NCBI GenBank assembly: GCA_910588845.1
Contig: CAJURU010000021.1
Coordinates: 1 to 55,708, forward strand
Reading direction: 5' to 3'
Origin: an uncultured Lachnospiraceae bacterium
Lineage (GTDB): Bacteria > Bacillota > Clostridia > Lachnospirales > Lachnospiraceae
Length of the DNA: 55,708 nt
In this document: piece by piece, positions 15,369-23,192 of the stretch
Layout of the letters: each line of letters opens with the position of its first letter
Numbering within the stretch: position 1 is the first letter of the stretch
Position numbers and translations under genes: made by a program
Notes under the pieces: model-generated
Told to the model about the DNA's origin: nothing
Database searches by the model: none
The model's input: the letters and a program-made list of their open reading frames with translations, nothing else

Positions 15369-15405
15369 TAAGGGAACGAACCGGAAATGGTTTGTTCCCT
15401 TTTTC
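15369..15405 (+). terminator. Rubrerythrin terminator
   Basis: AGGGAACGAACC pairs with GGTTTGTTCCCT around a GGAAAT loop, followed by TTTTT. A textbook intrinsic terminator. Confidence 0.9.
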
Positions 15406-15443
15406 AGTGGAAGAAAAGGTTACTTACCTATTTTTATAAAAGA

Positions 15444-15481
15444 ATGCGGACCCTCCAGAATAAATTCTGGCTGATCCGCAT
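15444..15481 (-). terminator. Terminator of the FliD-like gene
   Basis: ATGCGGA (15444-15450) pairs with TCCGCAT (15475-15481), with an inner CCAGAAT/ATTCTGG helix. On the minus strand it is followed by TTCTTTTAT. Confidence 0.8.
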
Positions 15482-15511
15482 GCCCTATGTTCTTATCTTT
15501 CTCGCTACCGA

Positions 15512-16696
15512 TTATATGAAATCAGCAAAACGGGAACTTCCCTGTACATTATATGCTCCGGCAGCCGTATAACTATTAGCTGCATTGGCTTTTGTAGTCG
15601 TATAATAATCTACCAGTGAAGCGTTGGTGGCAATGGAAGAACCATAGTCTTTGAAGAATTTCTGTACCTTGGACATATCAGACTTCTTAAATACGTCCTC
15701 ATCAAGTTTCATTCTGCCCTTCTCATCCACAGTAAATCCAAACTGTTTCAGTGTATCTGCATTCTGCGCTGTTTTTTCTCTAATTTTAGCCAAATTTGCT
15801 AATACGCCGGAGTTGGTGCTGGATTCCGCTGCATCAAACATTCCGTTGTAATTGCTTACAAAGCTCTTAGCGGTAGAAAGAATCTTGGCAATATCGTATG
15901 TTTCTTTTCCATCCTTACCCTTTATCTTCTCGTATAATTTATCAGATGCAAGAGCTTCGCCGTCTGCTTTGAGTGAAGCGGCGCTGGAACCAGCGGTATT
16001 ATCTTTATCAGTACTGTCTGTAGCGCCGGCAGCAATACCCGCAAACTGAAGACGGGACATCACTGTTGAACCATAGCTCATAGAATCCTTGCTCGAGAAC
16101 ATCTCCTGCACTTTGGAGATACCCGCTGACTTCATCGTAGCTTCGTTAAATTGAAGCGTGCCGTTTTTATTGACGGTAACGCCAATTTCTGAAAGCTTAT
16201 CCGCATTGGCTTTCGTGGTCTTCATCATATTAGCTATATATGCTGTTTTATTTGACAATGTAGATTGTTTTGCGGCATTCACAACATCATTATACTGAGA
16301 CACGAAATTCTTCATTGCAGAAGCTACCTTGTCTGTTGCGCTCTGTCCATTCTGCCCATTCTGCCCCGGCGTATCTGTATAAGTATTCTCATTCTGTAAC
16401 GTTGAAACAGCATTCTTGAGTGTAGGAATTCCCGCTGTCAGATTGGCATTCGCCTCTTTCACGTCCTCGGAAACCTTCGGATTGCGCCTCTCTTCGAGAA
16501 TTCTCTCGAGAACGTTATTTGTCTGGGCTTTTGATCCAGACGATACGGAACTAGAACTGGAACCTGACCCATAATAAGCTTTCATAAGCCTGCCATAGCT
16601 GCCGCTTTTAAGGCTGGCATAATCTGCCAGAAAATTGTTACTCCCCGAGCCGGATGATGAAAGGCCCTGGAACATCTGTGAATAATTTTGACTCAT
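15512..16696 (-). CDS. FliD-like (flagellar cap-type) protein with duplicated domain
   Basis: A 394-residue Ser/Ala/Asn-rich protein with no signal peptide, as for proteins exported by the flagellar route. After a Ser/Gly-rich head it has two related halves, each with a FVSxYN helix, an NADxLxxxGxTV segment, a short lysine/asparagine turn and a SKVQxxF helix (about 170-290 and 290-375). These resemble the C-terminal domain of the filament cap protein FliD. The start is ATG at 16696 behind AAAGGAG. No other flagellar structural gene is in the window. A chemoreceptor gene at 39299-41272 is compatible with a motile organism. Confidence 0.65.
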   Translation of the reverse strand: MSQNYSQMFQGLSSSGSGSNNFLADYASLKSGSYGRLMKAYYGSGSSSSSVSSGSKAQTNNVLERILEERRNPKVSEDVKEANANLTAGIPTLKNAVSTLQNENTYTDTPGQNGQNGQSATDKVASAMKNFVSQYNDVVNAAKQSTLSNKTAYIANMMKTTKANADKLSEIGVTVNKNGTLQFNEATMKSAGISKVQEMFSSKDSMSYGSTVMSRLQFAGIAAGATDSTDKDNTAGSSAASLKADGEALASDKLYEKIKGKDGKETYDIAKILSTAKSFVSNYNGMFDAAESSTNSGVLANLAKIREKTAQNADTLKQFGFTVDEKGRMKLDEDVFKKSDMSKVQKFFKDYGSSIATNASLVDYYTTTKANAANSYTAAGAYNVQGSSRFADFI

Positions 16697-16767
16697 ACTT
16701 ATCACTCCTTTGAATAAAATATCGGATTTCCCTATCCCAATGTTAAATATAATATTTGATATACTAT

Positions 16768-16794
16768 ATATCGGCGCAAAATCTTCTATAGTTA
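16768..16794 (-). promoter_or_regulatory. Sigma-28-like promoter of the FliD-like gene
   Basis: On the minus strand TAAC (16791-16794), 15 bases, GCCGATAT (16768-16775). The Firmicute sigma-D consensus is TAAA-N15-GCCGATAA/T. It lies 72 bases before the start codon. Confidence 0.6.
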
Positions 16795-16800
16795 ATAACA

Positions 16801-16829
16801 AGTATAACACACATATTGCAGAATTGCAA
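16801..16829 (-). promoter_or_regulatory. Sigma-A-type promoter of the FliD-like gene
   Basis: On the minus strand TTGCAA (16824-16829) and TATACT (16801-16806) are 17 bases apart, immediately upstream of the sigma-28-like site. Either or both may be used. Confidence 0.5.
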
Positions 16830-16908
16830 AAATTCTATGCTTAACCTAAATAATAAATGGCAAAAAATATGCATTTTCCTAATCGGTAACAAAAAATCAT
16901 GAAATCTG

Positions 16909-16936
16909 TGAACAGTATTACAAAAAAGACCGATAT
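16909..16936 (+). promoter_or_regulatory. Weaker sigma-28-like motif before the small protein gene
   Basis: TGAA (16909-16912), 16 bases, ACCGATAT (16929-16936), facing the opposite way to the sigma-28-like site of the FliD-like gene. The match is weaker and it lies 74 bases before the start codon. Confidence 0.35.
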
Positions 16937-17010
16937 AGAATATAACATCGTTTCTACAGCAGGCACATTATGATAGAACTGCTTTATTATACTTATTACA
17001 GGAGGCAAAA

Positions 17011-17250
17011 ATGGCGACAGATATGAGGCAAGTATTGGATTCTATGGAAAATGCATTAAGGCTGCGAATTCAGGCGGACGCCGAGAGACGCTCTGCAAAT
17101 GCCGAACAAAAAGAGAAAGAATTTAAGGAAAAGCTGATGCGCGCCGCGGCGGGCAAAGCAGAGCTTGACGGCAAAATCTCCGGGGTAAAAGGAGCAGAAG
17201 ACGCTGTGCGCAGGGATCAGCTCATGATTATGATGATGGCTGGATTATAA
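17011..17250 (+). CDS. Small helical protein, unknown
   Basis: A 79-residue soluble protein, Ala/Glu/Lys-rich and almost surely helical (MATDMRQVLDSMENALRL; NAEQKEKEFKEKLMRAA), with a Met-rich C-terminus. The ATG follows a strong CAGGAGG site, so it is really translated. Its stop TAA is directly followed by the ATG of the MATE gene. I do not recognise a family. It could be a small regulator, or have a flagellar-type role, given the sigma-28-like motif upstream and the head-to-head FliD-like gene. Confidence 0.7.
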   Translation: MATDMRQVLDSMENALRLRIQADAERRSANAEQKEKEFKEKLMRAAAGKAELDGKISGVKGAEDAVRRDQLMIMMMAGL

Positions 17251-18591
17251 ATGAATATCGACATGACCCAAGGCCCTGCGGTCAAATCCATGCTGCGCTT
17301 TGCTCTGCCGATGATTTTGGGCAACCTCTTGCAGCAATGCTACAATATTGCCGATACCCTGATCGTCGGCCGGTTCCTTGGCAGGGACGCTTTGGCGGCG
17401 GTGGGCTCTTCTTTCACATTGATGACCTTCCTCACCTCCATTCTATTAGGATTGTGCATGGGAAGCGGAACCTTTATCTCCATGCGTTTTGGTGAGGGGA
17501 ATGAGAAGGGCCTTAAAGATGGTATCTGCGCATCTTTTGCGCTGATCGCATCGCTCACAGTGATACTTAATTTCCTGGCTTTCCTATTTCTCGACAAAAT
17601 AAAGATTTTTTTACAGGTGCCCGATGAGGTTTGGTTTCCCATGCGCAGTTATCTTATCTTTATTTTTTGTGGAATTATTGCTACGTTCCTTTACAATTAC
17701 TTTGCCTCGCTGCTGCGCGCCTTGGGCAATTCTATGGTTCCGCTTGTGTTTCTCGCAGTCTCTGCGCTCTTAAATATTGCGCTTGATTTGTGGTTCGTTA
17801 TCGGCTTAAAGTGGGGGACAGCCGGAGCAGCGGGGGCGACTGTGGCCGCACAGTACGTTTCTGGAATCGGCATCGCACTCTACAGTTTGATACGCGTCCC
17901 CTGTATGAGACTAAAAAAGGACGAATTGCACATTCGTCCCGGCTGTATGAAAGAAATATCCAGTTTTTCTTTACTGACCTGTGTGCAGCAATCTGTGATG
18001 AATCTAGGAATTCTCCTGGTACAAGGCGTCGTCAACAGCTTTGGCCCTGTAGTTATGGCTGCATTTGCCGCCGCAGTCAAAATTGACGCTTTCGCCTATA
18101 TGCCTGTGCAGGACTTCGGCAACGCTTTCTCCACCTTCATCGCCCAAAATTATGGAGCCAAAAAGGAGGAACGCATCCGCGCGGGCCTTCGCGGAGCAGT
18201 TGCAGCGTCGGCAATGTTCTGCATTATCATTTCCACGGTTGTGTGTTTGTTTGCCCGCCCCCTGATGCTTCTGTTCATAAATGCCGATGAAACTGCCATT
18301 GTGGCAGAGGGCGTACGCTATCTGAGGATCGAAGGAGCGTTTTACTGTGGAATTGGTTGTCTGTTTCTGCTCTATGGGCTCTACCGGGCATTGAGCCGGC
18401 CCGGCATGTCTGTCGTCCTTACCGTCTTCTCACTTGGAACACGCGTGGCGTTGGCATATACACTCTCCGCAATACCGGCAGTCGGCGTCGCCGGTATCTG
18501 GTGGTCGGTGCCTATCGGCTGGATTTTGGCGGATATCATCGGGCTTTCCTATTATACAAGAAAACAGAAGGTGTTGTTTGACTGGCGGTAA
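17251..18591 (+). CDS. MATE family efflux transporter
   Basis: A 446-residue membrane protein with about 12 hydrophobic segments in two six-helix halves, the MATE layout. Typical N-terminal features are FALPMILGNLLQQCYNIADTL (about 17-37) and GRFLGRDALAAVGSS; the second half repeats the pattern near VQDFGNAFSTFIAQNYGAKK. It exports cationic drugs or metabolites using Na+ or H+. The ATG starts immediately after the stop of the 79-residue gene with no good site of its own, so translation is probably coupled. A short hairpin across its stop codon lacks a T tract. Confidence 0.92.
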   Translation: MNIDMTQGPAVKSMLRFALPMILGNLLQQCYNIADTLIVGRFLGRDALAAVGSSFTLMTFLTSILLGLCMGSGTFISMRFGEGNEKGLKDGICASFALIASLTVILNFLAFLFLDKIKIFLQVPDEVWFPMRSYLIFIFCGIIATFLYNYFASLLRALGNSMVPLVFLAVSALLNIALDLWFVIGLKWGTAGAAGATVAAQYVSGIGIALYSLIRVPCMRLKKDELHIRPGCMKEISSFSLLTCVQQSVMNLGILLVQGVVNSFGPVVMAAFAAAVKIDAFAYMPVQDFGNAFSTFIAQNYGAKKEERIRAGLRGAVAASAMFCIIISTVVCLFARPLMLLFINADETAIVAEGVRYLRIEGAFYCGIGCLFLLYGLYRALSRPGMSVVLTVFSLGTRVALAYTLSAIPAVGVAGIWWSVPIGWILADIIGLSYYTRKQKVLFDWR

Positions 18592-18646
18592 AATACCCGC
18601 CTCTTGCCAACACGGCAAAATAGAATTGCAGTTCAGACTTATTTTA

Positions 18647-19618
18647 TTACTGAACGTTTTCCGCAGCCTCTTGCAAAGTCTCCAACACGGCTTCCATCCC
18701 CGCCTTACCAGGCATATGGCCGGAATTTTTAATCACGCGACAATGCAGACATGCATTATAGGACGCTTCTACTTCTTTTTTGATAACAGTTGTAGACGTC
18801 ACAATATCCGTATCACCCTGTAATATGTAATACGGTACATTTACCGCTGCCAGTTCTTCTGTTAAATCAATCGCTAACAATTCCTTCCATAACCATTTCG
18901 CGGAGGAAACCCCATTTATCATGATAGCTTTAAAATCTCTTAACCGATAATCCGGGCTTGTAAGCAGCCCTCTTATAATAGGAAATAACGGCGCCTGTTC
19001 GCCCTTTTTATTGAAATAGCCGTCCGTATATTTGCGAACGCTTCCTGCCAGAAGCTTCATATCCTTATCCTCAAATTCATCAGCGGTAATTGCCCGGATT
19101 TTCTGTATCTTCCCTGCCGGGCATCCGGCTTTCTCCAATGCCTGATACACTTCCTCGTTTAAAAACAGCTTCCTCAGCACCTGCCCCCAGGTTACTACAC
19201 CGTCGACTTTCCCCTGCGTTTTCCGCAAGACTTTAAGTGCAAGCACGCTGCCCCAGGACATGCCAAAGAGAATAAGCGGATTGCCCGGAAACATTTTCTT
19301 AACCTCCACAATCAAATCTGCCGCCATTTCCACAAAAAAATCAACGGTAAAGCGGCTGTCCAATTGATAATTGTTGATACCGCATCCCAATTGATCCCAA
19401 TACACCATGAGAAAACGCTCCGTAAATTCCGGAAACATCCCACGGCACCCTACCGAAAAAGGAATTGGTGAACCCGGCCCGCCATGAAGCGTTATGACAA
19501 GAGGAAAGTTCTTATGTTTCCCCTCTATAAGCACTCTCTGCGGAATCTTCCCCAGCGAAAATGTAAATACTTCAGAAACTTCGTTTTGTTCTACTACCTG
19601 TTTTCTGGTACGGTTCAT
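18647..19618 (-). CDS. Alpha/beta hydrolase, proline iminopeptidase-like
   Basis: A 323-residue alpha/beta-hydrolase. HGGPGSP (about 45-51) forms the oxyanion-hole loop typical of prolyl aminopeptidases; GMSWGS (about 119-124) holds the nucleophile Ser; QGDTDIV (about 268-274) the acid; and NSGHMPG (about 297-303) the catalytic His. All three catalytic residues are present. The substrate may be an N-terminal proline peptide or another ester or amide. The gene begins right after the licD stop with AAGGAGTATAAA before the ATG, so it is the third gene of a thioesterase-licD-hydrolase operon. Confidence 0.82.
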   Translation of the reverse strand: MNRTRKQVVEQNEVSEVFTFSLGKIPQRVLIEGKHKNFPLVITLHGGPGSPIPFSVGCRGMFPEFTERFLMVYWDQLGCGINNYQLDSRFTVDFFVEMAADLIVEVKKMFPGNPLILFGMSWGSVLALKVLRKTQGKVDGVVTWGQVLRKLFLNEEVYQALEKAGCPAGKIQKIRAITADEFEDKDMKLLAGSVRKYTDGYFNKKGEQAPLFPIIRGLLTSPDYRLRDFKAIMINGVSSAKWLWKELLAIDLTEELAAVNVPYYILQGDTDIVTSTTVIKKEVEASYNACLHCRVIKNSGHMPGKAGMEAVLETLQEAAENVQ

Positions 19619-19619
19619 T

Positions 19620-20501
19620 TTATACTCCTTCCTTATTCATATACTGCGTATACGAAGCGTCTGGATCAAGAAAAATCCCTTCGTGCATATTGGGGATCTG
19701 TGCCGGCGTCATATAATCGCCGTAAAGGCATGACAGCAGGCTTTCATACGCTGCCGGGGCGGGCACCGCCATATTTTCAAAAGGAAGGTACACCGTATCG
19801 GCATACCATTCCCGCAGCATGTTTGGATACCCAACAAAATCGTCTGTCAAAAAGTTGACTCTGGACGATGCGCCAAACCTTGAAGCGCTAAAATCCTCAA
19901 ACATTTTCATGCGTTCCCGTATCGGCATACGCAAAAGCTCCAGAAGAATATCGGCGTCCAAGGCCAACTGCTGGCCTCTGTCAATCAAGCCTTTTAAACG
20001 CTCCGGCTCCACAATGGACATCCAGATTTCACGCTGCATCTCGCCTATTATCGGTTTCATGGACGTATTGTCAGGGACATCATCCAACGGAAAAATATCA
20101 ATGAAAATGCCCTGATGGAATTCCGATGGAAAGTCCGGGAACTCAATCGCCGTTGTCCGGCTATCTCTCAATTTGGCAAACGCCCATATCATCGTATCTG
20201 TGTAGCTGTTCTGGAAAAAATATGGGTATTCCACAACCTCCCCTGCAATCACTTTTAATTTTTCATAATCGTCGCGGAACATCACGACATCAATGTCGTC
20301 ATCCCAAGGGATGAAGCCCTGATGGCGGACAGCTCCCAACAAGGTGCCATACGCAATATAATATCGTAGATTATGTTCCCGGCACAATTGGTCAAAATAA
20401 TCAAGTAACTTTAACTCGACTGCCCAAACTTTTTTCATTTTTTCTGAAATATGATAGCCGCACCGTTCTTCCGCCTCAAAAAATTTATCTTCAAAATACA
20501 T
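19620..20501 (-). CDS. LicD family phosphotransferase
   Basis: A 293-residue protein of the LicD family, nucleotidyltransferase-fold enzymes that often attach phosphocholine or similar groups to surface polysaccharides. The hallmark GTLLGAVRHQGFIPWDDDID (about 52-71) with the acidic metal-binding triad is intact. The start is ATG 20501 with GGAGAG upstream; a longer frame would overlap the thioesterase gene. It lies 14 bases after that gene and 1 base before the hydrolase. No other cell-surface polysaccharide genes are adjacent, so the acceptor is unknown. Confidence 0.85.
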   Translation of the reverse strand: MYFEDKFFEAEERCGYHISEKMKKVWAVELKLLDYFDQLCREHNLRYYIAYGTLLGAVRHQGFIPWDDDIDVVMFRDDYEKLKVIAGEVVEYPYFFQNSYTDTMIWAFAKLRDSRTTAIEFPDFPSEFHQGIFIDIFPLDDVPDNTSMKPIIGEMQREIWMSIVEPERLKGLIDRGQQLALDADILLELLRMPIRERMKMFEDFSASRFGASSRVNFLTDDFVGYPNMLREWYADTVYLPFENMAVPAPAAYESLLSCLYGDYMTPAQIPNMHEGIFLDPDASYTQYMNKEGV

Positions 20502-20514
20502 ATACGCTCTCCAT

Positions 20515-20931
20515 TTATTCGCTATCCTTTTCTCTCCTGAGTATTTCATCAAACGCAGGAAACAATCTCTTAACGATAATCGGCTTTCCCTTTTCATCAA
20601 TAAAGCAATGCGCCGACTTTGCAGTCAATACCACTGTCCCTGTTACAAGCTCCGTCATAATATAACTTAATTCCAGCTTGACACTGTTATACTTCTCAAT
20701 GGCAACTTCAATTTTAATTTCATCGTCAAATGTCGTCGTATGTTTGTAGCGGCACTCAACAGACACGACCGGAGAAGTAATACCGTCCGCCTCCAGCCTG
20801 CGCAGTCCATAGCCAAGGCTTTTCAGATAGTCTGCACGCGCCTCCTCCATCCATCGGATATAGTTGGAGTGGTGCGTGATACCCATCTTGTCAGTTTCAT
20901 AATAATTAACTCTATGAATATAAGTATGCAT
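20515..20931 (-). CDS. Acyl-CoA thioesterase, 4HBT hotdog family
   Basis: A 138-residue single hotdog-fold thioesterase: HRVNYYETDKMGITHHSNYIRWMEEARADYL (YbgC/4HBT signature with the catalytic Asp near residue 14 and the following His region), then TSPVVSVECRYKHTTTFDD and the hydrophobic strands of the fold. It hydrolyses an acyl-CoA or acyl-ACP. The start is the ATG at 20931 behind GAGGTG; the ATG at 20943 lies ahead of this site. It is the first gene of the operon with licD and the hydrolase. Confidence 0.88.
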   Translation of the reverse strand: MHTYIHRVNYYETDKMGITHHSNYIRWMEEARADYLKSLGYGLRRLEADGITSPVVSVECRYKHTTTFDDEIKIEVAIEKYNSVKLELSYIMTELVTGTVVLTAKSAHCFIDEKGKPIIVKRLFPAFDEILRREKDSE

Positions 20932-21008
20932 TCTACACCTCACTGATTATGATCCGGGAAAATCATCGGCGCCCCTGCGGCCAGGGCAATTTCGTTTGTT
21001 CCCCCGCA

Positions 21009-23009
21009 CTATAAGATATCCCCGGTTAGCTCTGCCAGAGTATTCTCCCCCCAGCTGTAGTTGTTCAAATAGCTCCCCTTAAAAAGCTGTGCGTATTCCT
21101 CCTCACCGGAAAGATAATTATACAAATCGCACTGCACATTCTCGGCAACGATACGGCGTTTGCCGTCCACCGTCTCCATCACGTCTGAGATTCCGTATTC
21201 CGCCAGCGTATTTTTCAGCCTCAACGCTACCTTACGGTAGCGCGAGAGCGTCACCGGGTTTACGGGCTCGTCCTCCCACAAGAAGCTGATCGCCTCCTCC
21301 GAGGTAACGTAACCTCCACGGCGGTCCGCCAGCAGTGCAAATAATTCCTTGGCCTTTTTATTGCGGAAAGCAATCGGCTTCTCCCCCACGAAAACGTCAA
21401 AATATCCAAACATACGGATAAACACAGCAGGGTTTACAGACACGTCTTTCACTTCCTGGGGCTGCGCGCCATCCATATGATAAAGCATGACATATCTCGG
21501 CGCAGAGCCGCCGGGAGATTTCTGGGAACACACCGCCTTTACCCGGCGTTCGTTCCCGCTCTTTAAATCAATATAAGTAAACTCCGACTCCCCGGCACGC
21601 AAAAGTTTTCTAAAATCTTCGTAGTCTGTATGGCTGCGTGCAATAAAATCATCAATCGGCATCTCTTTCTTTACCATGGAAAGCCATGTTTCTTTGGCAA
21701 AACCAAAAAATTCACAGATATTATCGCTGGCATATAAAGGAGTCACAGATTCATCTGTCACCGCAAACGCTGCCGCTCCATCTGTAACATGCGTCGCCAG
21801 CTCCTGCATATTTTCTCTGAGAAAAGCATTCTCATCTCTCAGGGCAGCCGTATCTTTCACATCCGACACGCAGCGGCAGCAATAGAGGCTGACCGATTCA
21901 TCTATTTTAAGAAAAATACCGCTGTACAGTTTCATTTTGCCACTCGAAGACTGTGATTTATAAGTAATCTGCGGCGGTTTGTCGTCAGGTTCACATAAAT
22001 TTTTCTGAAAAAAATCCCGGAAAAACTGACGTACCCTGCCGCCGTCTTCTGTGTCTACTGTGCCCGCAATCCATCGTTCTGTGGCCTCCTCCATCTGCAT
22101 GGGGACATCCTCTAACCATTTGAACATGGGAGAATTGTTGCTGTACAGGCATTTGACCGTATTTTTGCCCAAATCGTATTCAAATATCTTGTCATATATA
22201 TCGGTGAGCGCCTTGAGATAACGTTTTTCCTCATCCGCCCTCTTAACCCTGTGCCTTTCTGTGATATCCAGGCAGACACATTGGAATTCTTCTTCCCCCT
22301 GTTCATTGGCGCATTTCGTAACCCAGCCAAACATATAGGCCCTGGTTCCATCACAACGCAAAAGCTCCATCTCACCGGCAATGGGCGCAGCGGCCGCATA
22401 CACGCGCTCTAAATAGCGGGCAAAACGCCTCCTCTCTTCCATGGGAACCATCAGGTAGATATTTTCCTTATAAAGTTCCAGGTAATCAAGCTCGCCATCC
22501 CGAGCTTTGGGCAGACGCAGAAAATCCATCATCTGCCGATTGATATATGTAATTTTCGGCTGCTTTTCGCAGGTACACCGCATAAATCCGCAGGGAATCG
22601 TTTCTTTGAGAAATTGCAGATTGATTTCTTCCTTCTTGGCTTCCGTGATATCTGTGAGCACAGAACAGCCAACATAGGAACCATTTTCCAACTTTCGGGA
22701 CGTGACAGTATCTCTTACATAACGTAAACCCCCGTTCTTTTTTATCAGGCGGTATTCGCATGTAAGCGTCTGCTCTTTTGATTTAATATTGTCAATAAAC
22801 GTATCGTAAACATCCCTATCCGCCGGGTGCACCAGGGATTTATACAAATCTTCCCTTTCACTGAGCAGCTCTTCCTGCACATAGCCTGTCATTTCACAAA
22901 AATTGCGGCTGACATATTGCAGATGAACCGGCTCCGACAGGCTGTAGGCGTGGAATCCGCTGATACTCCGGCTGAGGATGTCTTCCATATATTCTAATTT
23001 GTTTTCCAT
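21009..23009 (-). CDS. PAS-domain regulator with SARP/AfsR-type winged helix
   Basis: A 666-residue cytoplasmic one-component regulator. The N-terminal two thirds hold consecutive PAS-like modules: the first at about 5-125 ending VLTDITEAKKEE, the second at about 135-260 ending CLDITERHR, and further PAS-like segments at about 270-400 and 415-525. The last ~130 residues begin VFIRMFGYFDVFVGEKPIAF and continue with KAKELFALLADRRGGYVTSEEAISFLWED, the winged-helix DNA-binding signature of SARP/AfsR proteins. No kinase, GGDEF or EAL module is seen. The start is at 23009 behind AAGGAG. The ligand and targets are unknown; the genes downstream on the same strand (20931 leftward) are candidates. Confidence 0.75.
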   Translation of the reverse strand: MENKLEYMEDILSRSISGFHAYSLSEPVHLQYVSRNFCEMTGYVQEELLSEREDLYKSLVHPADRDVYDTFIDNIKSKEQTLTCEYRLIKKNGGLRYVRDTVTSRKLENGSYVGCSVLTDITEAKKEEINLQFLKETIPCGFMRCTCEKQPKITYINRQMMDFLRLPKARDGELDYLELYKENIYLMVPMEERRRFARYLERVYAAAAPIAGEMELLRCDGTRAYMFGWVTKCANEQGEEEFQCVCLDITERHRVKRADEEKRYLKALTDIYDKIFEYDLGKNTVKCLYSNNSPMFKWLEDVPMQMEEATERWIAGTVDTEDGGRVRQFFRDFFQKNLCEPDDKPPQITYKSQSSSGKMKLYSGIFLKIDESVSLYCCRCVSDVKDTAALRDENAFLRENMQELATHVTDGAAAFAVTDESVTPLYASDNICEFFGFAKETWLSMVKKEMPIDDFIARSHTDYEDFRKLLRAGESEFTYIDLKSGNERRVKAVCSQKSPGGSAPRYVMLYHMDGAQPQEVKDVSVNPAVFIRMFGYFDVFVGEKPIAFRNKKAKELFALLADRRGGYVTSEEAISFLWEDEPVNPVTLSRYRKVALRLKNTLAEYGISDVMETVDGKRRIVAENVQCDLYNYLSGEEEYAQLFKGSYLNNYSWGENTLAELTGDIL

Positions 23010-23097
23010 GGTATCTCCTTGCACTATGCGCCAACTATCTGAACAAATTTTAGCATATATCCAAGAAAAATACCATTATTTGTGAATCATTTTCTTG

Positions 23098-23122
23098 TCA
23101 GTAATTCTGCTGTAGTTACTGA
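23098..23122. promoter_or_regulatory. Dyad between acyl-CoA synthetase and PAS-SARP genes
   Basis: TCAGTAA (23098-23104) and TTACTGA (23116-23122) form a perfect 7-bp inverted repeat with an 11-base spacer, about 90 bases upstream of the PAS-SARP start. It may be an operator or part of a weak terminator. Confidence 0.35.
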
Positions 23123-23192
23123 ACACAGATATAATATTTTTATCAAAATTCGAGCTGTCGCGCTAATATAAATTACAAGGTAGAGATTCAGA

